Source: Lachnospiraceae bacterium UBA5895 (GTDB lineage: Bacteria > Bacillota > Clostridia > Lachnospirales > Lachnospiraceae). Taken from it: a DNA stretch of 31,790 nucleotides. Below, in pieces: positions 16,118-24,864 of this stretch. The DNA is taken from the NCBI GenBank assembly GCA_002431915.1, contig DJEP01000111.1, positions 12,584-44,373 on the forward strand. The letters are read 5' to 3'. The notes below the pieces were generated by a model, which did no database searches, was not told the DNA's origin, and saw nothing but the letters and a program-made list of their open reading frames with translations. How positions within the stretch are numbered: position 1 is the first letter of the stretch; every line of letters begins with the position of its first letter. Made by a program: the position numbers and the translations under genes.

Positions 16118-16134
16118 CCTACTGTTCCAGTAGG
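16118..16134. promoter_or_regulatory. Operator-like palindrome upstream of the Cys/Met operon
   Basis: CCTACTG-TTC-CAGTAGG is a perfect 7+3+7 inverted repeat, 55 bp upstream of the ATG at 16063 and within AT-rich flanks. The extended form on the minus strand, ATACCTACT...AGTAGG, is similar to binding sites of Rrf2-family regulators (IscR/CymR type), and CymR controls cysteine genes in Firmicutes. A second, unpaired CCTACTATG element lies just upstream of it. Regulation by such a factor is inference from site shape and gene content. Confidence 0.55.
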
Positions 16135-16172
16135 TATAGTATATTTTTAGCATAGTAGGAACTAAAAGTCAA
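16135..16172 (-). promoter_or_regulatory. Promoter region of the Cys/Met operon (elements ambiguous)
   Basis: TTGACT (16172-16167) is a good -35 box. The clearest -10-like hexamer, TATACT, lies 23 bp further on, which is too long. A 17-bp spacing gives only TAAAAA. The true -10 is uncertain, but the palindrome at 16118-16134 would sit near the transcription start either way. Confidence 0.4.
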
Positions 16173-16244
16173 TATCTTTTTACCAATAAAGCTTCATCTG
16201 TTTTTCTACTTCTTCCCTTGAAACATTTAATTTTTGACATCTAT

Positions 16245-16289
16245 ACAAAAACAGAGCTGTGGAAATTGGATATTTCTCACAACTCTGTC
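16245..16289 (-). terminator. Intrinsic terminator of the type IV pilus operon
   Basis: On the minus strand ACAGAGTTGTG and CACAGCTCTGT form an 11-bp stem with one G-T pair. An inner GAAAT/ATTTC extension lies within the loop, and TTTTTG follows. It starts 28 bp after the stop codon at 16316. Confidence 0.85.
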
Positions 16290-16315
16290 TTTTGTGCAAT
16301 ATTACTTTTCAAAAA

Positions 16316-19300
16316 TTAATTCAGTTCAAAGAGTTCCTGGGCGCTGACGGTGATGCTGTCAGAGTTGCCGGGGGTAGCTTTGGTGCCGTTTTCAAACAAG
16401 GTATAGACACGAACGTACACTTTGGTTGTCTCGGCGTCGGATCTGATCATTCCGGAATTGCCATTGAACAGTCCCATCTCCGACAGGGGATAAGTCACTG
16501 TATAGGTCAGGTTGTTGCCTACCATATAATGACCGTTCTGAACAGCTGCGGCATTGCCGGAAGCGTCTTTTACGGAGGATACGTTCAAAGGAACAACTTT
16601 TTCTGCAATTCCGTCCACAGTCGTGGCATTCGCATCGGATCCTGCGGATTTGTAGAATTCTACACAGATCTGTGGGTTGCCGCTTAAGATATTGTCGTCT
16701 TCCGCTACGAACTTCACGCTGACCACATCTCCGGCATCGGTGGATCTGATATTGCCCTGATCTGCCGCCTTCAGGATCGTATTGTTCACGGGATCGCTGA
16801 TTACGTAGATGGAGTTCAAATCATATCCCTTGTCATCCTTGAAGTTCACGCTGGGTGCCGTAATACCTGCATTGTATGCAGCGATGATTGTATTGACGAA
16901 CAGCTTCATCTCCGCGCCGCTGTCCGGTTTGGAATGTCCCGCACCGGAGTAGGTGACATTTCTCATATTGTAAATATAATAGTTGTTCACCACATCATTT
17001 GGACAGATATTATAGATATTCGTAGGATACTTACTGTTATTATAAATATCCGACAGGCAATACCATACTACGATATCACTTTTACCGTCTCCGTCACGGT
17101 CCAGTTCCATGTTCGGCTGCAGCCACTGATAGTGGGTGGCACTTACTTTCAGACTCTTCTGCTCATCCTTGGAAATCAGATACGGATACTGGGTGATCTG
17201 TCCTTCGTTGACCTGTGTTGCCTTAAGTGCCAATTCAGAACCGGAATCCTTGCCATAGGTGCCTTTTAACATATAGCTCGGTTTATTCCATCCATCATCA
17301 CTATAAGACTGCCTATACCCGGCATCATATAATAATGCATTATTTACCGGGAAATAAACACTGGTATAATTTCTGTTTGTTCTTAATGCTTCTAATGGAT
17401 TCTTCAAAAATCGCACTACTGTGTACTTGGTGAGTCCTTCCAGCTGTCCAAGATTCTGAGTAGTGTTCGGTTCTTTAATTTCATCATATCCCATTCCGTT
17501 TAATGTATTCAGATAGTTCTGATACCTCTGTTTCATGGGTCCGTACGATGTTGAATCTATTATACTCTCATAATAATTTTTGAGTGCACCATAACGGTCC
17601 AATCCCACAGATGCCCGGATAGATCGGTTAATTTCATATCCCCAATACCAACCGTTTGTCTCCTGTGTCTGTGCCCAGTCATCATTCCAACTATTTTTTC
17701 TCCAGGTCAAAGCACTCTTCAGATCTCCGATATACGACGTTGTATCATGAGTAAACAGTACACTTTTTCCTGACTCAATGTAATCACACACTGCCTGCGC
17801 TACCGCCATATCTTTTTTGGAATCCGCAGGTGCCGCACCATTATTCCAGGCTATAACCTCTCCCTTATACTGATATCCAAAACGATAACTGTCCGAAAAT
17901 CCAAGAATCAGCATATCATATTTCTGCATGTACGCCAGCGATTCCACATAGCATCTGTAAATATCCTCATCAGAAGTCTGATAATTTTGAATTTTTAATT
18001 CTTTTTCCAGTAATTCCGACACAGTGATACTATCTACCGTAACCTCCCAGTCTTTCAAACCACTGATATAACCGTAGAAGTCACTGTTACTATTCTTGAG
18101 ATCCTCCTGCAGATTCCAGTTGTTATTTTTTTCCGACAACAGCTGCAATACCTTGATTGGTTTCTTTCCTGTCTGTTGAGGTACAGCCGTATAACCGGAC
18201 TGTGCCGTACGTACCAACCGGTCCGCATTATCGTAAAATACCAGTTTCCAGGGAATTACTCCCACATAATCATCCGGCAGCTGTCGAATCACCTTATAGA
18301 CATTTCCGGTCTGTAGCTCATAATGTGTCGTTTCGGAATCCGTGGATGGATCTACCTGTTGCCATTCCGAACCTTTGCGGAGATACACTTTCAAACCGGT
18401 CAGTTCTTCCGTAGCTCCGTTCGTCTGTCCTTCTACATAATCAGATCCCGCAAATCGACCGTCGGAATTCTTATCCACAAACAACTTACAATCATACGTG
18501 GTCGTCACCTGAGAGGCAGCTGCATCATTAGATAACGTGAAAATATATTGCAGCTGATACTTTCCATCAATTCTGCCCAAGTAACTCTGATTACTCTGCT
18601 CCTGCTTATTGCCGTAAGTCAAAGCTTCCGGATATGCAGTCTCTCCCAGCGTGGTTACCCAGTCTATCGACAGTTTGGACAGATTCAGGTAGTTACAGAA
18701 AGTATTCTGTCTCTCGGAAAGGGAAGAACCTAGACCGCTGCTATCCTGTAGCAGTTGGCTCTCTGCGTATACATTCTTCTGCCAGTACAAGTATTCTCCG
18801 TTAGCATCTTTGGAGGATACCATGAAATCTATAATCTGATAAAAATAAGAATTCTTATCCAGGGTATATGTCGATGCCACAGCTTGTCCGTCATTTGCAA
18901 TACTCAGGAATTTATCGGCAATTACTACCGGGTATCCCGCCTGAACGAACTGTTTGAACTCTTTATATCTGGTGGAATTCATATCATTACCGGGACCACG
19001 ATATACATTTGTACTATTATTGAGATCATTACCGTCATCATTAATTTTATGATTCAGCGAGGCATCTCGTAATCTATTCTGTGCATTACGGTCTTCTCCG
19101 GAATAGTCGTAATAATCTCCCACATGGGAATAGATCAGTCCGTTCATATGGCTGTCATTATATACCGTGTTCCCGGAAGAATCCGTATTCATGGCACCTA
19201 CCTGTGCTCCCAGGTAGATCATGTCGTATTTTTCGTTCAGGTCTTCAATCTTACCGATGAACTCAGCGGAAGGCATCTGCGTAATATTCACTGTTCCTGT

Positions 19301-21763
19301 GTACGTGTCCTTCCTGCCCATGAACTCCTTCACACGGTCCGCCGTAAGCGTTGTCGCAGACGACGTACTGAAATCATAGCAGGGTTCCAGATCCAGTACC
19401 CGCACAGAAGACTTCACCGTCACTCTGTGCATGTACCAGTTCAGAATATATCTGGTGATGGAAGCTTTGGTAATGCTCTCGGTTAATTTCGTGGTCGTCC
19501 CGTTTTTCTCTGCCAGGAAATTCTCATACTGAATCTCTTCCAGCACTGCACGGTAAATCCATGCTCTGCCCGTATCATTCTGAATATCCGTCAGGTAGTC
19601 GCTTGCCACATAATCGGTAGTGCTGTTGTCGTATAAAAATACATTCTCCGTCAGGAATTCTTTCACACCGTTTCCAAGAGTCAGGGATGTGGCATTCTGT
19701 ACGCCTGCCGCACTTGCAGCTGACTGGATAATGGTGTTTACCGCTGTGATATAAGCGGTATCCGTCAGAAACTTGGTCCAAAAGCCGTTACTACTTTCCT
19801 TCGCTATGTTTTGTGCAAGCTTTGTGCCGGTGTCGGATACTCTCAGCAAAGTCAGTGCCAGGTTGGTCATTTCTTTATTACCCGCATCACGGTTATCGGT
19901 ATAAAAACTATAGTCCATGATGACGGGAACTCTGGAAGCATCCGAGCGCGTTCCCGCATTATCAATAATTCCAAAAGCTTTTTTCGCGATATATCTTGCT
20001 GCCGCTGCCCTTGCATCTTTGTTTACTGCGGAATCTATATTCGTATAGGTTCCCTTACCGGACAGATAGATCAGGTCCACCGAATCCAGATCCACACCAT
20101 AATATGCCTCTACGTCGGGATTCGCCAGGTTCGCCAGTTCTTCCAGGGTCAGCGTCGTCACTTCGATCTTCAGCTGATCGATATCGCCGGAAGTATTAGA
20201 AGACGCATCGGTCTCATACCGGCTGTTGCCAGGCAGATTCAGCACTTCCTTCTTGAACCATTCTTTATTAAAGAAACCACCGTCATATGTTACAGTATCC
20301 AGCGCTTCTTTTGCGTCATCACCGATAAAATCATAACTGTTTGTCGGATCGTATCCAGCTTCGCCTTTGACATACGCCTGCACGCTGCCGCTGCTAGCCA
20401 TCACGTATTTACCGTTATCATTCCTATGATAGGAATCAATCAGTTTATAATCTCCGTCAGAGGATAATTTCACCTTGGACACATAATATTCACCGGAAGC
20501 ATTTTCCGCAAAATGGACAAAGTAACCATCTGCCGGATGATCCAGCTGATAGCTGCCGGTTCCGTCTGCCGCTTCCTTATAGATTGCCCACAAAGTAGGC
20601 GTAGTATTTGCCAGGTTCAAAATGTACAGATTCTTATCCGTATTCCCAGTATAGGTTACTACAGTGGATGTGCTATTACCTATATTCGTCTGATCCTCTG
20701 TCTTGGCTGCCGTTGTCTCCTGTACTGTGCTTACGATCTCATTTCCGGAGAAACTTTCCACGCTCAGCATAGTTAATTCATTGTCTTCATTGACTTCTTC
20801 AGATTCTGCTTCTGCGTCGTTTCCGGATACGGAATCTGCTGTCTGCTCCGGTGTCTCCGCATTGGTATCCTCTTCCTGATCTTCTGTCACTTCCGACGAG
20901 ATTACGGAAGTGATCTCACCGCTCTGTGCTGTATAGCCAGCGGGTAGATCCTTGCCAAATACAATCTTACCAAGGTACGTATATACATCATCCGTACCCT
21001 TAGTATATACTTCCCGTCCGACATAAGTATCTGCCTTAAAATCTACGCTGTTGATTTTATTCATGCTGCCATCGGAACTGGTATCATAAGGAGTCAGCGC
21101 ATATCTAGTCGCTGCAAGAGCTGTCTCTGTCGTATCCCCGATCGTCATTTCCAGGTTCTGTCCGCTAATACCGGACACTTTGGAAAATACAGGGGACACG
21201 CTTTTGTTATTCGCATTGGAAGTTCCGGAAACCTCGATTGCACCATATCTGTCATAGCGCTGTCCGGTATCCCCCTGCGTATACAACTGATACACCGGAT
21301 CCGTCTGCACATAAGTGTACTGACCGTTATCCTCCGTATTTTTCACAAAAGAGCCGCGGATCTCCTCGGTACGGCTTCCGCCCTCACCGTATGCAGAGAA
21401 GCTGACCGGACCGTTGCTTCCCGCAAGATCCCCCAGACTGCTACTGCTGATACCAGCCATAGCAGATGATCGCTCCGATGCCGCCGGAAGCTCGGACAAC
21501 TTACGTCCTGCGGACACCGGTTCCTCGCCACCGATCAGATAGCCGATGGAAGCATCTGATTTGGAAGGTACAATCTCCAAAATGTGAAAAGTGCCGTCCG
21601 CAGATGCCACGGTATCCTTCACCAGTTTTTCGATACCGGGCAGTGTCATCTCCTGCGCACTTACTTCCATAGAGCCATAGCTCTGGCAGACGCCGGCTGC
21701 CAAAGCTATGGTGAGGATTCCAGCTATATACTTTTTTACGTTGTGTTTCTTATTGTGTCTCAT
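16316..21763 (-). CDS. Giant secreted DUF5057-type protein, last gene of the pilus operon
   Basis: An exported protein of 1815 aa. Basic and hydrophobic residues 1-36 form a Sec signal peptide, with likely cleavage after VSA. The mature part has no LPXTG, S-layer or transmembrane anchor. I associate it by eye with DUF5057, large Lachnospiraceae proteins found near prepilin genes. It holds repeated Rossmann-like segments such as RVLDLEPCYDF, KYDMIYLGAQVG and KYDMLILGFSDSYRFG. An EF-hand/dockerin-like loop, DKNSDGRFAGSD, lies near residue 1096 and a second Asp-rich loop, DRDGDGKSD, near 1552. Both could bind calcium. A Glu/Thr-rich low-complexity region occupies about 295-345. Its ATG directly follows the stop of the PilW-like gene (TAAATG, AAGGAAAA ahead), so translation is coupled. 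A role as pilus tip subunit or adhesin is inference. Confidence 0.8.
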   Translation of the reverse strand: MRHNKKHNVKKYIAGILTIALAAGVCQSYGSMEVSAQEMTLPGIEKLVKDTVASADGTFHILEIVPSKSDASIGYLIGGEEPVSAGRKLSELPAASERSSAMAGISSSSLGDLAGSNGPVSFSAYGEGGSRTEEIRGSFVKNTEDNGQYTYVQTDPVYQLYTQGDTGQRYDRYGAIEVSGTSNANNKSVSPVFSKVSGISGQNLEMTIGDTTETALAATRYALTPYDTSSDGSMNKINSVDFKADTYVGREVYTKGTDDVYTYLGKIVFGKDLPAGYTAQSGEITSVISSEVTEDQEEDTNAETPEQTADSVSGNDAEAESEEVNEDNELTMLSVESFSGNEIVSTVQETTAAKTEDQTNIGNSTSTVVTYTGNTDKNLYILNLANTTPTLWAIYKEAADGTGSYQLDHPADGYFVHFAENASGEYYVSKVKLSSDGDYKLIDSYHRNDNGKYVMASSGSVQAYVKGEAGYDPTNSYDFIGDDAKEALDTVTYDGGFFNKEWFKKEVLNLPGNSRYETDASSNTSGDIDQLKIEVTTLTLEELANLANPDVEAYYGVDLDSVDLIYLSGKGTYTNIDSAVNKDARAAAARYIAKKAFGIIDNAGTRSDASRVPVIMDYSFYTDNRDAGNKEMTNLALTLLRVSDTGTKLAQNIAKESSNGFWTKFLTDTAYITAVNTIIQSAASAAGVQNATSLTLGNGVKEFLTENVFLYDNSTTDYVASDYLTDIQNDTGRAWIYRAVLEEIQYENFLAEKNGTTTKLTESITKASITRYILNWYMHRVTVKSSVRVLDLEPCYDFSTSSATTLTADRVKEFMGRKDTYTGTVNITQMPSAEFIGKIEDLNEKYDMIYLGAQVGAMNTDSSGNTVYNDSHMNGLIYSHVGDYYDYSGEDRNAQNRLRDASLNHKINDDGNDLNNSTNVYRGPGNDMNSTRYKEFKQFVQAGYPVVIADKFLSIANDGQAVASTYTLDKNSYFYQIIDFMVSSKDANGEYLYWQKNVYAESQLLQDSSGLGSSLSERQNTFCNYLNLSKLSIDWVTTLGETAYPEALTYGNKQEQSNQSYLGRIDGKYQLQYIFTLSNDAAASQVTTTYDCKLFVDKNSDGRFAGSDYVEGQTNGATEELTGLKVYLRKGSEWQQVDPSTDSETTHYELQTGNVYKVIRQLPDDYVGVIPWKLVFYDNADRLVRTAQSGYTAVPQQTGKKPIKVLQLLSEKNNNWNLQEDLKNSNSDFYGYISGLKDWEVTVDSITVSELLEKELKIQNYQTSDEDIYRCYVESLAYMQKYDMLILGFSDSYRFGYQYKGEVIAWNNGAAPADSKKDMAVAQAVCDYIESGKSVLFTHDTTSYIGDLKSALTWRKNSWNDDWAQTQETNGWYWGYEINRSIRASVGLDRYGALKNYYESIIDSTSYGPMKQRYQNYLNTLNGMGYDEIKEPNTTQNLGQLEGLTKYTVVRFLKNPLEALRTNRNYTSVYFPVNNALLYDAGYRQSYSDDGWNKPSYMLKGTYGKDSGSELALKATQVNEGQITQYPYLISKDEQKSLKVSATHYQWLQPNMELDRDGDGKSDIVVWYCLSDIYNNSKYPTNIYNICPNDVVNNYYIYNMRNVTYSGAGHSKPDSGAEMKLFVNTIIAAYNAGITAPSVNFKDDKGYDLNSIYVISDPVNNTILKAADQGNIRSTDAGDVVSVKFVAEDDNILSGNPQICVEFYKSAGSDANATTVDGIAEKVVPLNVSSVKDASGNAAAVQNGHYMVGNNLTYTVTYPLSEMGLFNGNSGMIRSDAETTKVYVRVYTLFENGTKATPGNSDSITVSAQELFELN

Positions 21764-24277
21764 TTATTTTCCTTTTTGTAATACCATTAAGAAATTACGT
21801 TTAAATATATAATTCTCTCGCTCTTTATTCGCATCTACATTTATGCTGTCCATGAGTAACTTCAATTCTGTCTTTTTACTATCTCCGCCACGCTTCAGGG
21901 CATCGATCTCGCTCTGATGTTCCTTGGTATATTGTTCTGTATACTGTTTTACAATTGCCTGGTCTGCTTTCTTATCAGCTGTCGTTTTGTATGCATATAC
22001 AGTAACAATAAGGTATTTATTGTTCTCGTTTCCGGTTACTCTATAGCCTACCCAGCTTCCGTTTGTCTCCCAGGGTGAAATCGTTCCGATCTCCGTGTCG
22101 TCTGCCAGAGCTTCATCTCCCTGAATAATGGCATCCATATCTACAACAAACGGTGCAATCAGTTTATTAGCATCATTTTCAATACCATACATATCCAGTC
22201 TCAGAGGCGGATCGTAATAATGAGGTACCTGTACTTTGTACACATGCTCATTGTTATTAAACAGGAATTCCACCTTAGGGACCAAAATAATGGTCTCTGC
22301 AATCAGATCCTTGCCATCCACCGACCATGCCTGCAGTTTCAAATGATAGTCCTTGTTCCAGTCTACGGTCTTCAGCGCCCACACTTCCGTGGAGCTTCCT
22401 GTATTTTCCGTCAGTAAGTAATTCTGTCCACCACCATTTTCTTCGCCATCATATGTTCCCTGGTATGCACCAAGACCAACCAAATAGGATTCTGTCACTT
22501 TTCCGTCCTGATTTACGAAAGTATTATCTAACTCAGCGGGCATATCCGCAAATTTCCACAGAACATCCTTCGGCTTATTATTTTCATCCGTATAATTCAC
22601 AATAGAAACTTTAATTCTACCGTTTCGATTCAGGACGAAACCGTTCTGTCCCAGCTTATTCTTATCCGGATCATTTTCATCGATATCCGCAGAAATATAA
22701 GGTTTATCAGCGCTCTGTATCGTGTTCAGCGGAGGAATCACGATATCAATTCCCAAAATTACAGTCACATCTGCGGAAAGCTTTACTTTTGCTTCCACAT
22801 ATACAACCGTATTATTATTATTGCCGCATTCCAGTTCTGCCTTAAACTGTCTGCCGTCAGCATCTGTAATTCCCGTGATCTTATAAGTATGATTATAATC
22901 GTACGGTACTGACCACTCGATCTGCGGATAACCGTTCAGATAGTCCGCCCAGGATGGAAGGCATTCAATAATACCCTTGTATCCTACCTTCTGTGTACTG
23001 CCTTCTGTGAACTCATACATAAATAAGTCACTTGCGATCAGGGTTGCATCGTACTTTCCAATAATATTCGATTTTTCCAGTACTGTAACCATTGCCGTTG
23101 CTGTTACCGTTTTTCTCATGCTTACTGTACAGGTAACTGTCAGCACGGCAGTTCCGAGGGTCTCGTTCTCACCGACATGAAGTTCTCCCGTAGCAGTATT
23201 GATCCAGGTACCATTTAATGCAGAGCCGTCGGTCTTCTCCACTTTCCATTCTACGCCGCCATTTTTTACTTCGCTGGAAGAAGCCTCCAGTTCATAACTG
23301 AATGCAAAATCACTATTCTGCTCCACTGTGGCTGCTGTCGGATTAATGGTCAAAGAAATCCGTTCTATTACAGAGACTGTTGCCGTTGCCTTCAGTGTCG
23401 GATCAGCTACTGCAGTACAGGTTACAAGGAGTGCATTCTCACCCAGGTCCTCGTCTTCTTTTACGATTAAAGTTCCGTCCGCTTTGATGGTGCTCTTACA
23501 TGCGGTTCCGTCCGCTTTTGTAACCTTCCATTCCACGCCCTGTGCTACTGCCTCTTCATCACCTGACAGCGAATATTCAAACTTCTGGGTGCCGCCCAGT
23601 GCAACCTCTGCATGCTCCGGCTTTATCACCAGTCCGGAAAGCCAGCTGTAATTAGCACCAGTCTCTCCCAGGTCATTTCTAAGCTTTATGGTCTCCGCGA
23701 TATCATAGCTTCTGTCCTGGTAAGCGAAGGTCATATTCAGGATAACTTTCCGTTTGTCCTTCACCTGGCTTAAGTCCACGTTAAAGCTTGTGACATGTTC
23801 AGCCATGAGTGCCGGGGTTGCGGTGGTGGGATCTCCTACGACGAGGTTGCCGTCTGCATCCGTGGTATTTTTCACTTCATAAAGGTATACCTGGTTCGCT
23901 GTGTCATAATCCCCTGCTGCGGTTCCCTGCCAGCGGATCATATAGGTATTATCATTATTGACCAGCCGCAGTTCACTGACATGGGCTGTGGTGATCTCAT
24001 TGCCGGCGGAATCTTTGGCAGTACTGCCATTCAAATCCACTGCAGCGCCCTGATGATCCGGGGTGAAGTTAATGTCCTTCTCCACATCAATGATCAGGTC
24101 GATCATCTGGTTCGCCGCAAGCTGTGCTTCTTCCTGCAGGGTCAGTTCCTTATTCCCTCTCAGGTAGGAATTGTTACCTGCGATGATGAATGCACCTACA
24201 GATCCTGCTACTATCGTCATGATTGCCAGGGATACGATCACTTCTACCAGTGTGAATCCTTTTTTTCCGATACGCAT
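21764..24277 (-). CDS. Giant PilW-like minor prepilin with two Ig-like repeats
   Basis: A type IV prepilin of 837 aa, several times the normal pilin size. MRIGKKG is a short leader. Prepilin peptidase would cut between Gly7 and Phe8 (G/FTLVEV, with Glu at +5), exposing a hydrophobic N-helix to about residue 33. A PilW/PulJ-type region (LQEEAQLAANQMIDLI; MIRWQG) follows. Two tandem BIG2-like Ig repeats lie at about 205-305 and 305-400; each has a GVEWKV core, a G-L-V/H-V strand and an ATATVSV-type end. The rest is beta-rich and unassigned. The longer frame begins with TTG at 24283, but AAGGAGG at 24284-24290 is 6 bases from the ATG at 24277, so the ATG is used. Confidence 0.85.
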   Translation of the reverse strand: MRIGKKGFTLVEVIVSLAIMTIVAGSVGAFIIAGNNSYLRGNKELTLQEEAQLAANQMIDLIIDVEKDINFTPDHQGAAVDLNGSTAKDSAGNEITTAHVSELRLVNNDNTYMIRWQGTAAGDYDTANQVYLYEVKNTTDADGNLVVGDPTTATPALMAEHVTSFNVDLSQVKDKRKVILNMTFAYQDRSYDIAETIKLRNDLGETGANYSWLSGLVIKPEHAEVALGGTQKFEYSLSGDEEAVAQGVEWKVTKADGTACKSTIKADGTLIVKEDEDLGENALLVTCTAVADPTLKATATVSVIERISLTINPTAATVEQNSDFAFSYELEASSSEVKNGGVEWKVEKTDGSALNGTWINTATGELHVGENETLGTAVLTVTCTVSMRKTVTATAMVTVLEKSNIIGKYDATLIASDLFMYEFTEGSTQKVGYKGIIECLPSWADYLNGYPQIEWSVPYDYNHTYKITGITDADGRQFKAELECGNNNNTVVYVEAKVKLSADVTVILGIDIVIPPLNTIQSADKPYISADIDENDPDKNKLGQNGFVLNRNGRIKVSIVNYTDENNKPKDVLWKFADMPAELDNTFVNQDGKVTESYLVGLGAYQGTYDGEENGGGQNYLLTENTGSSTEVWALKTVDWNKDYHLKLQAWSVDGKDLIAETIILVPKVEFLFNNNEHVYKVQVPHYYDPPLRLDMYGIENDANKLIAPFVVDMDAIIQGDEALADDTEIGTISPWETNGSWVGYRVTGNENNKYLIVTVYAYKTTADKKADQAIVKQYTEQYTKEHQSEIDALKRGGDSKKTELKLLMDSINVDANKERENYIFKRNFLMVLQKGK

Positions 24278-24283
24278 AGTCAA

Positions 24284-24290
24284 CCTCCTT
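24284..24290 (-). promoter_or_regulatory. Ribosome binding site deciding the PilW-like start
   Basis: AAGGAGG on the minus strand, followed by TTGACT and then the ATG at 24277. The in-frame TTG directly abuts the site and is too close to be the start. The site overlaps the stop codon region of the preceding prepilin gene. Confidence 0.7.
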
Positions 24291-24864
24291 AGTTCTTCAG
24301 GATTTTGCCGGTTCTACCGACTGTTGTAATTGTTATCGTTCTTGTTCTGTCACTGTTACTGATTACAATTTTATCGCAATAATCTTTTATGTCACTTGGG
24401 GAATCCCCAACAGCACAGGTCTTCTCTTCAAAAGCTCCCGAAGCTCTGTTGAATACCAGGTGCAGTCCTTTTGATGTCGAAGCATACGGTAGTGTACCCT
24501 TTAGTTCTGACAAGCTGTATGGACCATCATTGTTTGCAAAATACACTTCAATTCTGATGGGATCCTTCCCCACGATTCTGTTCGTGACCATCGTTCCGCT
24601 CTGATAGATCTGTGCATGGTACTCGCCGGTGCTGCCATCCTGCATCAGCAGGAACTCCACCTGATTCTGTTCCTTCCCTAAAGTGAGCACCCTCGCCCTC
24701 TCTAAGGTCGATACGATCTCATCCGCACATTTTGCAGTTTTTCTGCCGGTGAGTGTCCCCACGGACAATCCCATGACGCCCACCACGATCGCCATGATGG
24801 CGACGACGATGATGAGCTCCACCAGGGAGAAGCCACCGTTTTTATTGTTTCTGCCAGTTCTCAT
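24289..24864 (-). CDS. Small GspH/FimT-like minor prepilin
   Basis: A prepilin of 191 aa. Leader MRTGRNNKNGG is followed by FSLVELIIVVAIMAIVVGVMG, giving a cleavage site G/FSLVE with Glu at +5. The mature domain is beta-rich, with KCADEIVSTLERARVLTLGK and EVEFLLM-type strands, as in pseudopilins of the GspH/FimT group, which sit in pilus-initiating tip complexes. Its start overlaps the end of the PilX-like gene by 23 bp, so the two are co-translated. The single pair of Cys residues near the C-terminal region (CAVG, YCDK) could form a disulfide. Confidence 0.85.
   Translation of the reverse strand: MRTGRNNKNGGFSLVELIIVVAIMAIVVGVMGLSVGTLTGRKTAKCADEIVSTLERARVLTLGKEQNQVEFLLMQDGSTGEYHAQIYQSGTMVTNRIVGKDPIRIEVYFANNDGPYSLSELKGTLPYASTSKGLHLVFNRASGAFEEKTCAVGDSPSDIKDYCDKIVISNSDRTRTITITTVGRTGKILKN

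Noticed and set aside
16064..16250. SAM riboswitch or T-box leader upstream of the trans-sulfuration gene
   Set aside because: No conserved T-box sequence, SAM-I core or leader terminator is visible. The only structured site is the short operator-like palindrome.
19811..20467. Plus-strand open frame of 218 codons opposite the DUF5057-type gene; also 24959-25729 opposite the PilX-like gene
   Set aside because: Antisense shadows with Ile/Cys/Arg-rich unnatural composition, no ribosome binding site and no promoter.
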